From positions 1 through 49,592 of the forward strand of contig NZ_CAMJVK010000006.1 in the NCBI RefSeq assembly GCF_946221515.1: 49,592 nucleotides of DNA, given 5' to 3'. The stretch comes from an uncultured Fenollaria sp. GTDB taxonomy: Bacteria; Bacillota; Clostridia; Tissierellales; Peptoniphilaceae. The notes beneath the pieces are model-generated. The model was not told the DNA's origin, did not search any database, and saw only the letters and a list, made by a program, of their open reading frames with translations. Position numbers and translations under genes: made by a program. Below are positions 1 to 7,317 of this stretch, piece by piece; position 1 is the stretch's first letter; the number at the start of each line of letters is the position of its first letter.

Positions 1-38
1 CTTAGTGCATAAGCTTTTCACTTATGAACGTGTCGCAC
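1..38 (-). mobile_element. 5' end of a group II intron (runs off the window)
   Basis: On the minus strand the Maff2 reading frame is interrupted by a sequence starting GTGCGACACG, which fits the conserved GUGYG start of bacterial group II introns. In Maff2 proteins from memory, GYGNDN is followed by a proline codon. Here the exon stops after AACC, the first base of such a codon, and GTGCGAC begins at position 38. Only 38 bases of the intron are visible, so the intron-encoded reverse transcriptase cannot be checked. Assignment rests on the boundary motif plus the abrupt loss of the exon. Confidence 0.6.
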
Positions 39-153
39 GGTTATCATTACCATAGCCCTCCATCAAATTAACTACGCCCCATGCTCCTAAACCTGCACCA
101 ATTGCAGTTACAAGAAGTTTTAATGTGTTTACACCTTCTGTAAAAAACTCCAT
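39..153 (-). pseudogene. Maff2 family conjugative-element membrane protein, exon 1 interrupted by an intron
   Basis: The start at 153 has a strong GAGGAGGA site inside the end of the upstream ssb gene. Translation gives MEFFTEGVNTLKLLVTAIGA followed by GLGAWGVVNLMEGYGNDN, a very good match to the N-terminal half of Maff2 proteins. These are small hydrophobic proteins encoded after the coupling-protein gene in Tn1549/CTn-type elements, probably part of the mating-pore region. The usual C-terminal half is missing: after NDN the frame reads five unrelated residues (RATRS) and stops at 22-24. The break coincides with a group II intron start, so the gene may still be expressed if the intron splices. 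Called a pseudogene only because the frame is interrupted in the DNA. Confidence 0.75.
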
Positions 154-156
154 AAT

Positions 157-471
157 TTATTCCTCCTCATTTTGATTTTCTTCATTTTCTATTTTGTTTA
201 ACGAAACTACTATAAAATTTGTATATGTTTTGTCATTCTTTTGATTTTCTTTAAAATAACCATATACATGTATTAAGTCGCCTTTTTTAAAGTCTTCGAC
301 GACCTCAGATTTTTCACCAAATACAGAGCAATCTGTATAAGATTTAACGCCATCATTAACTCTTACTAAAGTAAAATTAGCAACTCTTACGGTCTTTTCA
401 TTCTTCTCAAATTGTGCAAATCTTGGCTCTCTAACTAAGTTTGCATTAATATTTATTAGCTCGTGTTCCAT
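157..471 (-). CDS. Single-stranded DNA-binding protein (SSB-like), element-encoded
   Basis: This 104-residue protein has the OB-fold pattern of short SSB proteins: an N-terminal NINANLVREPRF strand, a central VANFTLVRVND strand, DCSVFGEKSEVVEDFKKGDLIHVYGYF, and an acidic tail (IENEENQNEEE) like the SSB tip that binds partner proteins. It lacks the long glycine-rich linker of chromosomal SSB. SSB paralogues are common in conjugative elements, where they coat transferred single strands. It lies between the coupling-protein gene and maff2, with maff2 starting 4 bases after its stop and using a ribosome site inside this gene. It could alternatively be a more distant single-strand-binding OB protein. 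Confidence 0.8.
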   Translation of the reverse strand: MEHELININANLVREPRFAQFEKNEKTVRVANFTLVRVNDGVKSYTDCSVFGEKSEVVEDFKKGDLIHVYGYFKENQKNDKTYTNFIVVSLNKIENEENQNEEE

Positions 472-501
472 TTATATTTCTCTCCTTTTCTATTTTTCTT
501 T

Positions 502-532
502 AAAAAAAGCAACTGACGTTTGTCAATTGCTT
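502..532 (-). terminator. Hairpin terminator after the coupling-protein gene
   Basis: The 11-base arms at 507-517 and 522-532 (AAGCAACTGAC and GTCAATTGCTT) pair with one wobble around a 4-base loop, and a run of T follows on the minus strand (502-508 as A on the plus strand). It sits between the coupling protein and ssb, so it may partially terminate or attenuate the transfer operon. Confidence 0.65.
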
Positions 533-607
533 GAAAATATATTTACTATTAAATTTTATGTCCGATCTCTAATTCTCATCTCTATACCTCCTTTAAAATT
601 TTCATAT

Positions 608-2416
608 TTACGCCTTATCTATATCTAAAGTAATAATTTTGTCATTTCCCTTTAATCTTAATTTATCTTTATTCTTTAAATATTCTTCAACATCAAATAA
701 GTTCTTTTTATCATAATCTTCAAGCAGCTTATAGTTCTTATGTTTAGTAATATCAAATTTATCAGAATAAAAAGGCCTTACACCTCTTAGTTGATATATA
801 CACTTTCCACCATCCATAACCAATATTTCGTCTTGGCCCATTAGATTTTTCCCAAGTTTTTGATAATTAAGTCCATAGGATTTTTGATTGGATCTAGTCT
901 CTGATTGCGTAATCATATCGATAGTTTCTGGACCTAGCGATTCTGAAAGTTCTTTTAAAGTTGTTTTATCTTTGCCTCCTAAAAAAAGTGTACTGTCACA
1001 ATTACCAACAATGGTATCAGCATTGTCTTTATATATAGCTTTCAATTGAGACTGTGCTTGAAGAATTATGCTCGCTGATATTTCTCTCGAACGGATAGTG
1101 GCTATAAGTTTTTCAAACTTAGGTATTAAACCTATATTTGCAAACTCATCAAGAATACATCTTACATGCACTGGAAGTCTTCCACCGTATACATCATCAG
1201 CTTTTTCACAAAGTAAGTTAAAGAGCTGTGAATACATAATTGATACTACAAAGTTAAACGTATCATCAGTATCAGAAATTATAACAAATAAAGCTGTTTT
1301 TCTGTCACCAGTCTTATCTAGCTCTAACTCATCTTCAGACATTAAATCCCTCAACTCTTTTATATCAAACGGCGCAAGTCTTGATCCACAAGAAATTAAA
1401 ATTGATTTAGCAGTTTTACCAGCTGCAAGTTTATATTTTTTATACTGTCTTACTGCAAAATGATTTGGATCTTTCTTTTCAAGTGCTTCAAACAGCCTGT
1501 CAACAGGATTCATATATGTTTCATCCTCTTCTCTAACTTCACTCGCATCTATCATATCCAAAAGCGTTGTAAAATTTTGTTCTTCAACAGGTGCCTCATA
1601 ATAAATATATGCAATAAGGGCTGTATAGTATAACTTTTCAGCCTTAACCCAAAAGTCTTCTCCAGCCTTTTCTCCCTCACCCTTAGTGTTAGCAATAATA
1701 GTCTGTACTAATTTTAAGATGTCTTTTTCACTTTTGATATATGCAAACGGATTATACTTCATTGACTTTTTGAAATTAATAGTATTTAAAACTTTTATTT
1801 CATAACCATTGTCATAAAGCATCTTTCCACACTCATTAATCAGAGTGCCCTTGGGATCTGTAATGACATATGAGGAATGCATCTGCATTAAATTAGGTTT
1901 TACATAAAACCTCGTTTTACCTGAACCCGTTCCACCTATAACAATAACATTTTTACTTCTTGCATATTTAGGGTTTTTAGGTCTATTGTTCATTGTTATT
2001 CTCTCTGTGTTAGTTATTAAGACGTTGTTTTCAAATTTAGGGTCTATATATGGCTCTATATCATTGGGGTTTCCCCACCTTGCTGAACCATACTCTTTAC
2101 CTTGTCTAAATTTTTTTCTATTTTTGCCTTTTTCATAAACAATCAGCTTAATGAGAGCAGCAAAAATGAAACCAGCTAAGATATTTTTAAATTTTAAACT
2201 TGGCACATAAGAGATAGTATTTAAATCGCCTAAAGCTACGAATATTTTATCTATTATGTCTCCACCTACATAAGTATTGACATGTTTTGAAAAAATATTT
2301 CCCAAATAAAAAAATACAAGATAAGGTATATTTTGTTTAAAAAATTTCTTTTTATCTTGTATTTTAAATAAGCTTTTTATATCGGCTAAAATGCCATTTA
2401 ATATTTTATTCTTCAT
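608..2416 (-). CDS. Type IV coupling protein, VirD4/TraG family
   Basis: This 602-residue membrane ATPase would bring the relaxase-DNA complex to the conjugation pore. There are two N-terminal hydrophobic segments (about 30-45 and 75-93). Then come the family signature KEYGSARWGNPNDI, a Walker A motif GGTGSGKT at 161-168, VITDPKGTLI, a Walker-B-like ILDEFANIGLIP, and the SREISASIILQAQSQL segment typical of VirD4/TraG. Length is normal for the family. The start overlaps the end of a small upstream ORF by about 11 bases, which suggests translational coupling. PcfB and RepA lie upstream and SSB and Maff2 downstream, as in Tn1549/CTn-like elements. The gene is intact. Confidence 0.93.
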   Translation of the reverse strand: MKNKILNGILADIKSLFKIQDKKKFFKQNIPYLVFFYLGNIFSKHVNTYVGGDIIDKIFVALGDLNTISYVPSLKFKNILAGFIFAALIKLIVYEKGKNRKKFRQGKEYGSARWGNPNDIEPYIDPKFENNVLITNTERITMNNRPKNPKYARSKNVIVIGGTGSGKTRFYVKPNLMQMHSSYVITDPKGTLINECGKMLYDNGYEIKVLNTINFKKSMKYNPFAYIKSEKDILKLVQTIIANTKGEGEKAGEDFWVKAEKLYYTALIAYIYYEAPVEEQNFTTLLDMIDASEVREEDETYMNPVDRLFEALEKKDPNHFAVRQYKKYKLAAGKTAKSILISCGSRLAPFDIKELRDLMSEDELELDKTGDRKTALFVIISDTDDTFNFVVSIMYSQLFNLLCEKADDVYGGRLPVHVRCILDEFANIGLIPKFEKLIATIRSREISASIILQAQSQLKAIYKDNADTIVGNCDSTLFLGGKDKTTLKELSESLGPETIDMITQSETRSNQKSYGLNYQKLGKNLMGQDEILVMDGGKCIYQLRGVRPFYSDKFDITKHKNYKLLEDYDKKNLFDVEEYLKNKDKLRLKGNDKIITLDIDKA

Positions 2417-2516
2417 ATTTAGATCCTTTTGAAAGAAGCGGCAAAGTAAGTAATATTGCGTTTAGCAACATAAATATTATCCTAAGAATTTTAATTTTTA
2501 TCTCTAAACTACTCAT
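2406..2516 (-). CDS. Small membrane protein, function unknown
   Basis: A 36-codon ORF, MSSLEIKIKILRIIFMLLNA followed by ILLTLPLLSKGSKYEE, fills the gap between PcfB and the coupling protein. Its ATG overlaps the PcfB stop (ATGA) and its end overlaps the coupling-protein start, so it is packed into the operon like a real gene. It encodes one hydrophobic helix (about residues 10-28) with a charged tail. I do not recognise the family. A small membrane partner of the coupling protein is only an inference from position. Confidence 0.5.
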   Translation of the reverse strand: MSSLEIKIKILRIIFMLLNAILLTLPLLSKGSKYEE

Positions 2517-2998
2517 AGCGATTGCTCCTTGTGCATATTTTTAACTTTATCTTTAGAGATACTTTCCCTTGCCTTTTGCTTAAAATTTTCTATCTTTTTA
2601 TGGATAGACTCTTTTCTATCAGCTTGTTTTTCAGCTTTTTTGACGGCTACATCAAATGCGTGATACATTACTTTAGCATCTTTAGCTTGAAAGAATATAG
2701 TGTATGTCTTTGTTTCTTTGTCTTTTGTTATTAAAAAATTAACTCCATCTTTTTTTAATTCTTTTTTTAGTTTCTTTAATTCTGCATCTTTTATTGGCAT
2801 GTTTTCAACTTGACCTTTTGCCACTAAATCCTTTAGTTTAACTTCTTTTCCTTTTGTTCCAATAGCTTCCTCAAATCCCTTTGGATTTGTTCCAAGAGAG
2901 CTTAGCCATTTAATTACATTTAAAACTCCCTCAGCCGTTGCTTTTGCTAGTTTAACTTGTATATTTAAAGATGACTTAGAAGCTTCTTCATTAACCAT
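2513..2998 (-). CDS. PcfB family (DUF3801) conjugation protein
   Basis: 161 residues. The core ELKKLKKELKKDGVNFLITK, then TYTIFFQAKDAKVMYHAFDV, followed by a lysine-rich C-terminal helix, matches the DUF3801/PcfB family found next to coupling proteins in Gram-positive conjugative plasmids and elements. PcfB is known to work with the coupling protein in pCF10 transfer. The N-terminal segment NIQVKLAKATAEGVLNVIKWL is also family-typical. The gene is followed directly by a small membrane ORF and the coupling protein. No defects seen. Confidence 0.82.
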   Translation of the reverse strand: MVNEEASKSSLNIQVKLAKATAEGVLNVIKWLSSLGTNPKGFEEAIGTKGKEVKLKDLVAKGQVENMPIKDAELKKLKKELKKDGVNFLITKDKETKTYTIFFQAKDAKVMYHAFDVAVKKAEKQADRKESIHKKIENFKQKARESISKDKVKNMHKEQSL

Positions 2999-3021
2999 TA
3001 TCTATCCACCTCCTTAAATTA

Positions 3022-3510
3022 TTATGATGTTAATTCAATCCACGGATAATACCATAAATACTTATCTAGTCTTTCTTGTAAATTATCAGCTAATTTTGCG
3101 TCAACTGGAACTAAAACAGTATATTGACTTTTACTATCAATTTTTGACCCTCCAACAAAACCAACGCCCATGTTAAGGCCATCTTCGCTGGGCGAAGCTC
3201 CAAAAACGGGGTTAATCGTACTTTTGCTTGTTGTAATATCATTAACCGAAACAAGTTCGCCACCTACATTAGAGAGATAATTAACAATAGCAACATTGGC
3301 TCTTTTAGCGTGAAAAGATTCCACCTCTAATATTATTAGTCTGGAATTTTCATCAACTTTTTTCACATAATCTTTATTATATGTTCCAAAAATCTTATCG
3401 TCTTCTTCTTTGTATTTTTCTTTATATTCTTTTTCCACAATACAACCAAAAGAAGTGAAAGACACAAATAGCAAAAAGATAAATATTTTTATAAAGTCTT
3501 TATTTTTCAT
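3022..3510 (-). CDS. Putative lipoprotein of the conjugative element
   Basis: 162 residues with a short charged N-terminus, a hydrophobic stretch (IKIFIFLLFVSFTSFG) and a cysteine at residue 23, consistent with a lipoprotein signal though the residues before the cysteine are not ideal. The mature part starts with a very charged region (EKEYKEKYKEEDDK) and then a compact domain with IILEVESFHAKRANVAIVNY and YTVLVPVDAKLADNLQERL. I do not recognise the family. It lies between repA and the pcfB-like gene in an AT-rich operon, so a surface or envelope role in transfer or element maintenance is an inference. Confidence 0.6.
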   Translation of the reverse strand: MKNKDFIKIFIFLLFVSFTSFGCIVEKEYKEKYKEEDDKIFGTYNKDYVKKVDENSRLIILEVESFHAKRANVAIVNYLSNVGGELVSVNDITTSKSTINPVFGASPSEDGLNMGVGFVGGSKIDSKSQYTVLVPVDAKLADNLQERLDKYLWYYPWIELTS

Positions 3511-3523
3511 ATTTTAACTCCTT

Positions 3524-4339
3524 TTATCGCTTCCAATTGTTTGCATATTTTTCTGTAAGATAATTATCAGGATATTTTCTTTCAGTAAAATCTTTAGACT
3601 TAGACAATGTTTTTATTTGTGTTTTGCTTTTATATTTGTTGTCATTTAAATACCAATTAATTATCGTGGCTTTATGATCTTCATATGTCCTATTGTTTGA
3701 TTTCATATATGTTGAAAGCCTTTCTATATATTCATTAAACTTATCACCTAAAGTTTTTAATAAGTCTTGATATTCAATTTCACTTAGAAAAACATTTTGA
3801 TATTGTCCATAAGATTTTTTCTCGTCTCTTTTTATATTATTATAATTATTATTAATAATATTAGTATCTATTCCGTGTACTTTCTTCACTTCTTGAGATG
3901 TACTTTTTACATTTCCAGAAGTGTAATTATTACACTTCTGAAGTGTAGAATTTACACTTCTTGTAATATACTCGTTTTTCTTGATGTCAAAGACACTCAT
4001 AAAGTCTTTTACATAAATAATATTAGGCTTTCCTAAACCCTGTCTCTTCTTTTCTATCAATCCTATACTTTCAAGTTCAGAAGATATCTTTGAAGCAGTT
4101 TTATTAGAAACACCTAACGTTTCCATTATTTCCTCTATAGTAAAAATTATATAAACCCGATCTTCATCGTCTATCCAATTATTTTTATATGAATAACTAC
4201 TTCTTTCAAGCAAGCAAGCATAAAATATCTTAGCATCAGATGATAAAGATTTAAAATGCTCGTCACTCAGTAGTATTTTAGGTAGCATATAAAAACTAAA
4301 CCTTTCAGCTTGACGATTATAAAAATAATCAAAGTTCAT
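3524..4339 (-). CDS. RepA_N-type replication initiator of the conjugative element
   Basis: 271 residues. The N-terminal part (about 1-115) is a clear RepA_N domain: FYNRQAERFSFYMLPKILLS, DAKIFYACLLERSSYS, then a winged-helix with IEEIMETLGVSNKTASKISS and GLIEKKRQGLGKPNIIYVKDF. The middle (about 125-160) is low-complexity and coded by palindromes. The C-terminal part (about 185-271) contains YIERLSTYMKSNNRTYEDHKATIINWYLN, as in initiators of Tn1549-like elements. It is the first gene inside the element next to the rlmD junction, its usual place in this family. It could allow autonomous replication of the excised circle. Confidence 0.85.
   Translation of the reverse strand: MNFDYFYNRQAERFSFYMLPKILLSDEHFKSLSSDAKIFYACLLERSSYSYKNNWIDDEDRVYIIFTIEEIMETLGVSNKTASKISSELESIGLIEKKRQGLGKPNIIYVKDFMSVFDIKKNEYITRSVNSTLQKCNNYTSGNVKSTSQEVKKVHGIDTNIINNNYNNIKRDEKKSYGQYQNVFLSEIEYQDLLKTLGDKFNEYIERLSTYMKSNNRTYEDHKATIINWYLNDNKYKSKTQIKTLSKSKDFTERKYPDNYLTEKYANNWKR
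3897..3960. repeat. Palindromic iterons inside repA, candidate origin of replication
   Basis: Four copies of GAAGTGTA alternate in orientation at 3918-3925, 3931-3938, 3940-3947 and 3953-3960. They form two adjacent inverted repeats: a perfect 10-bp-arm palindrome at 3917-3939 and an 8-bp-arm one at 3940-3960. A decayed third pair (GATGTAC...TACATTTC) precedes them near 3897-3915. They lie in the middle of the repA reading frame, which is where RepA_N plasmids are known to carry their origin. Confidence 0.6.
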
Positions 4340-4361
4340 AATTTCACTTCCTTTCTTGCAT

Positions 4362-4390
4362 AAAAAAACGATAGACTTCTCTATCGTTTT
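4362..4390 (-). terminator. Terminator after the rlmD fusion gene
   Basis: The perfect arms AAAACGATAG (4365-4374) and CTATCGTTTT (4381-4390) enclose a 6-base loop, with a T run on the minus strand. It separates rlmD from repA and probably belongs to the element end. Confidence 0.75.
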
Positions 4391-4413
4391 AAAATAAATT
4401 ATTTAATTGTATA

Positions 4414-5991
4414 TTATATCATTTGATAATAGTTTAAAGCCTCTATAATTGCACTTTCTTTTTCAGGAGTACAAATTGGGACTTTTGCATCATCTTTTTT
4501 TGATTTATTATAGTTAATTCTTGTTTTTAATCCAAATTTATCAAACATTTGAGCAATATACAGAGTAGATACTTTTAAATTAAAGTTATCTAAGACATAT
4601 TTTTTAATTTGACTATAAGTAGCTTTGCTCTCAGAACCTGTTAAATCCTTCTCATCTGTATCAATTTTAACACTTATTCTATTTCTTGCAATATTAAGTT
4701 TGGACAAAAGTGCTACCGTTTCCAAGTGTCCACTTCTTGCGAACATATCAACTGCGGCTACTCTATCCACCTTATACACCCCACTCATCAAGGCGATGTC
4801 TCTGGCTAAACTTGCGTGGTTACAGCTGATGTATACAATCTTTTCTATGCCGCTAGTCTTTAGCATATCGACTACTTTTTTGTCTAGGCCCTTTCTCGGC
4901 GGGTCGACTATGACTGCGTCGTAAGTTTTTTCTTTCAAGACTCTATTTATCGCGTCTTCTGCTTTGGCGTGTATGAATTTTGCGTTTTTTATGCCATTTG
5001 CCAAAGCGTTTTCGTCTGCGCTTTTAACTGAGGCTTCGACTACTTCGACTGCTGTTACTGATTTTGCTTCTTTCGCTACGCATAGGCTTATGGTGCCTAT
5101 GCCTGAATATAGCTCCAAAACGTCCATTTGCGATGCGTCTCCTAAATACTCGAGTGCTTTTTTATATAAAACATCCATCATCTCTAAGTTTACTTGCAAA
5201 AATGTTTGCGGATATATTTTAAAATCAAGTCCCAAAATATTTACGCTTAAAAAGTCGTCACCATATAGCTTAGTAAATTTTCTTCCGTACAAAACTTTAT
5301 CTGATTTATCATTTATGTTTAGGTAGATGGATTTGACCCTCTTCATGTCGATGGCTGCTTTTAATTTTTCAAGGTCAATCACAATTTCATCGTGCGATAC
5401 AAAGGTGATCATCAACTCGTCTTTTTCGTTGTTTCTAAAGACTATGTCCTTGATATCGCCTTTCTTGGCCTTCCAATCGTAGCCCTTATAATTTTCTTTT
5501 ACAAATTTTCTTATGCCTTGATAAACTTTTAGCGCTTCCTTATTCATATAAAGCATCTCTTCTGAGTCGACTACTGTGTTTGTGCCTTCTTCAAAATAAC
5601 CGATATTAACAGTACCATCATATCCACGAGCGACTTTGACCTGTGTGTTGTCCCTATAATGTGTTAAAGTCTTCGCCATATATTCTTCTACGTCCACGTC
5701 AAGCCCAGCCATCTTCTTAAGATTCATCTTAAGTCCATTAACCTTCCACTCGAATTCCTTTTCATAAGAAAGACAACTTAAAATCGCCTCATCACTTGCT
5801 CCACTCACGCGAAACTCCGATGGAATGACTATATCCAAGACATCTGCCTCGATAAAGCTCTTCTTCTTCACTTCGTTTGTGATTGTGACTGTATCGCCAA
5901 GCACGGCTCCTTTAATAAAATAGACCAGTCCCTCGGACTTTGCAACGCCCCTTAGCTGACTGGTCATATCTTCAATGTAAAACTCTTTCAT
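4414..5991 (-). CDS. rlmD: 23S rRNA m5U methyltransferase, RlmD/TrmA family, with an element-derived C-terminal tail
   Basis: 525 residues. An N-terminal TRAM-like region (1-60) precedes a SAM-dependent methyltransferase with VLELYSGIGTISL (291-303), VDPPRKGLD (362-370) and the nucleophile Cys390 in YISCNHASLARD. It should methylate a uracil in 23S rRNA. Two things are odd. The four-cysteine iron-sulphur site usual near residues 60-85 is absent; only Cys73 is there. The enzyme body ends at about residue 430 (HLETVALLSK), where many homologues stop, and residues 431-525 form a tail containing KKYVLDNFNLKVSTLYIAQM and a YNKSK...EKESAIIEAL end. I recognise this tail from rumA-type genes occupied by conjugative elements. 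The base composition also becomes more AT-rich there. Confidence 0.88.
   Translation of the reverse strand: MKEFYIEDMTSQLRGVAKSEGLVYFIKGAVLGDTVTITNEVKKKSFIEADVLDIVIPSEFRVSGASDEAILSCLSYEKEFEWKVNGLKMNLKKMAGLDVDVEEYMAKTLTHYRDNTQVKVARGYDGTVNIGYFEEGTNTVVDSEEMLYMNKEALKVYQGIRKFVKENYKGYDWKAKKGDIKDIVFRNNEKDELMITFVSHDEIVIDLEKLKAAIDMKRVKSIYLNINDKSDKVLYGRKFTKLYGDDFLSVNILGLDFKIYPQTFLQVNLEMMDVLYKKALEYLGDASQMDVLELYSGIGTISLCVAKEAKSVTAVEVVEASVKSADENALANGIKNAKFIHAKAEDAINRVLKEKTYDAVIVDPPRKGLDKKVVDMLKTSGIEKIVYISCNHASLARDIALMSGVYKVDRVAAVDMFARSGHLETVALLSKLNIARNRISVKIDTDEKDLTGSESKATYSQIKKYVLDNFNLKVSTLYIAQMFDKFGLKTRINYNKSKKDDAKVPICTPEKESAIIEALNYYQMI
4699..4731 (-). other. Probable attachment-site junction of the conjugative element in rlmD
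   Basis: The codons for GHLETVALLSK are the last conserved part of the methyltransferase. The 3' end of rumA/rlmD is a known insertion hotspot for Gram-positive conjugative elements, with the core in this segment (minus strand CACTTGGAAACGGTAGCAC). Everything to the left (tail, terminator, repA, transfer genes) looks element-borne. The exact crossover cannot be set without the other end, which lies outside the window. Confidence 0.55.
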
Positions 5992-6377
5992 TAGATTGAA
6001 CTTCTTAAATTGATTGTGTTGTCTATGATGGAAAGGTCTATGACTTTACAGTCGTCGATGACGCGCTCGTTGTAATCGGGTGTTTTCTCGATATTTAAAA
6101 ACTTGTTAATGGTTCCGATTGCTTCTTCAATTATGATAAGTCCGTCTTGGTCAAGTCCTTTGCCTTTTTCCAAAATAATTGTCTTAAATGGTGTTTCATT
6201 TGGCTTAACTGAGCCTGATAGTGGATGTGTAAGTAGTTTATATCCTTCGTGAATTAGGTCTCTCGCCTTAAGTAAAACACCTGTGTAATTATCGACTTTG
6301 TCTATGTAGATCATGTCAAAGTCATCTTTGTATTTGTCTCTAACGTAGTCGTTGTTTGTAACTATGGTTCTCTTCAT
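5991..6377 (-). CDS. grdX: GrdX family protein
   Basis: 128 residues from the preferred start at 6377, where GAGGAG lies about 8 bases upstream. An in-frame ATG at 6392 would place that ribosome site inside the coding region, so it is not used. The segment KARDLIHEGYKLLTHPLSGS followed by VKPNETPFKTIIL is the hallmark of GrdX, a small protein named from glycine reductase gene clusters; its biochemical role is unknown. No grd genes are visible here. The start nearly abuts the whiA stop and the end overlaps the rlmD start by one base, so the whiA-grdX-rlmD order suggests one transcript. Confidence 0.8.
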   Translation of the reverse strand: MKRTIVTNNDYVRDKYKDDFDMIYIDKVDNYTGVLLKARDLIHEGYKLLTHPLSGSVKPNETPFKTIILEKGKGLDQDGLIIIEEAIGTINKFLNIEKTPDYNERVIDDCKVIDLSIIDNTINLRSSI

Positions 6378-6378
6378 T

Positions 6379-7317
6379 TTAATTCTCCTCATTTATTCTT
6401 AAATTTTCTGCTAGCTCAGCTAGTTTTTTAAGTCTATGGTTTACGCCTGATTTGCCAAGCTCTGGCTCCATAAGCCTTCCAAGCTCTGCAAGTGATGCGT
6501 CTCTGTTATTCAGTCTAAGTATTGCGAGTTCTTTTAAATCCATTTCTAATGCATCTAGGCCTATCATTTCATCGATGTACTCTATATCAGCTACCTGCCT
6601 TGTCGATGCATCGACTGTTTTCTGTATATTGGCTGTTTCGCAATTGGTCCGTCTATTGGCATTATTCCTAACGTCCTTAACTACCCTGATATTCTCAAAG
6701 CTAAGCACCGCTCTCATCGCGCCTATAACTGTGAGAAAATCTGAAATTTCCTCTGCGCCTTTTAGGTAAGTGATGTAGTTACCTTTACGCATAACGTACT
6801 TCGCCCCAAGACCGTAGACGTTCATCAAGTCCTTGACCTCGTTTGCCTCGAACTCGCTTTCGAAGAGCATTTCGAGATGGTAGCCGCGCTCTGGATTAGT
6901 GATGGAGCCGACTGCCAAAAAGGCCGCTCTTAAGTAGCTCCTCCTCATATCGTCCGATTCTTTGATGGCTCTCGGCACTTTGTTCACGTCCAAAAAGCCT
7001 TCCATCCTAGTATCTTTAAACATCTGCATAACTATATCCGTATCGTTTAGGACTATGGTATAGATGTTCATCTTTTTTAGCTGCGTCATCTTTGATATGC
7101 CTACATCAAGGTCTGTATCGTATAAATTTCTGATTACTGTAAAAATTCGTCTTGCGAGAGCCGCTTTTTGCACTCTGAATGAAACAGCGACTTTCCCCGA
7201 TATGAAGCTAATGGATGAGACGTATCTGACGTATGCCATAAGCTCAGCAAGGGAAGTGTCTTCGTCTGTGATCATCAGCTTAGCCGCTTCGTCCTTAGCT
7301 TTTTGTGAAAAACTCAT
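6379..7317 (-). CDS. whiA: DNA-binding protein WhiA
   Basis: 312 residues, normal length. The N-terminal LAGLIDADG-like fold starts MSFSQKAKDEAAKL and contains SLAELMAYVRYVSSISF and RRSYLRAAFLAVGSITNPER. The C-terminal helix-turn-helix is LAILRLNNRDASLAELGRLM followed by SGVNHRLKKL. WhiA is a conserved Gram-positive regulator affecting division and, in sporulating actinobacteria, sporulation. The Nudix gene just upstream matches the yvcI...whiA neighbourhood of Bacillus, although rapZ and yvcK are not present here. Its start overlaps the stop of the Nudix gene, indicating translational coupling. Confidence 0.93.
   Translation of the reverse strand: MSFSQKAKDEAAKLMITDEDTSLAELMAYVRYVSSISFISGKVAVSFRVQKAALARRIFTVIRNLYDTDLDVGISKMTQLKKMNIYTIVLNDTDIVMQMFKDTRMEGFLDVNKVPRAIKESDDMRRSYLRAAFLAVGSITNPERGYHLEMLFESEFEANEVKDLMNVYGLGAKYVMRKGNYITYLKGAEEISDFLTVIGAMRAVLSFENIRVVKDVRNNANRRTNCETANIQKTVDASTRQVADIEYIDEMIGLDALEMDLKELAILRLNNRDASLAELGRLMEPELGKSGVNHRLKKLAELAENLRINEEN

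Noticed and set aside
556..579. A 7-codon ORF (MRIRDRT) on the minus strand after a strong AAAGGAGGTATAGAG ribosome site between the coupling protein and ssb.
   Set aside because: Too short to support as a gene. It may be the remnant of a small ORF or a leader peptide before the hairpin at 507-532, but nothing else confirms this.
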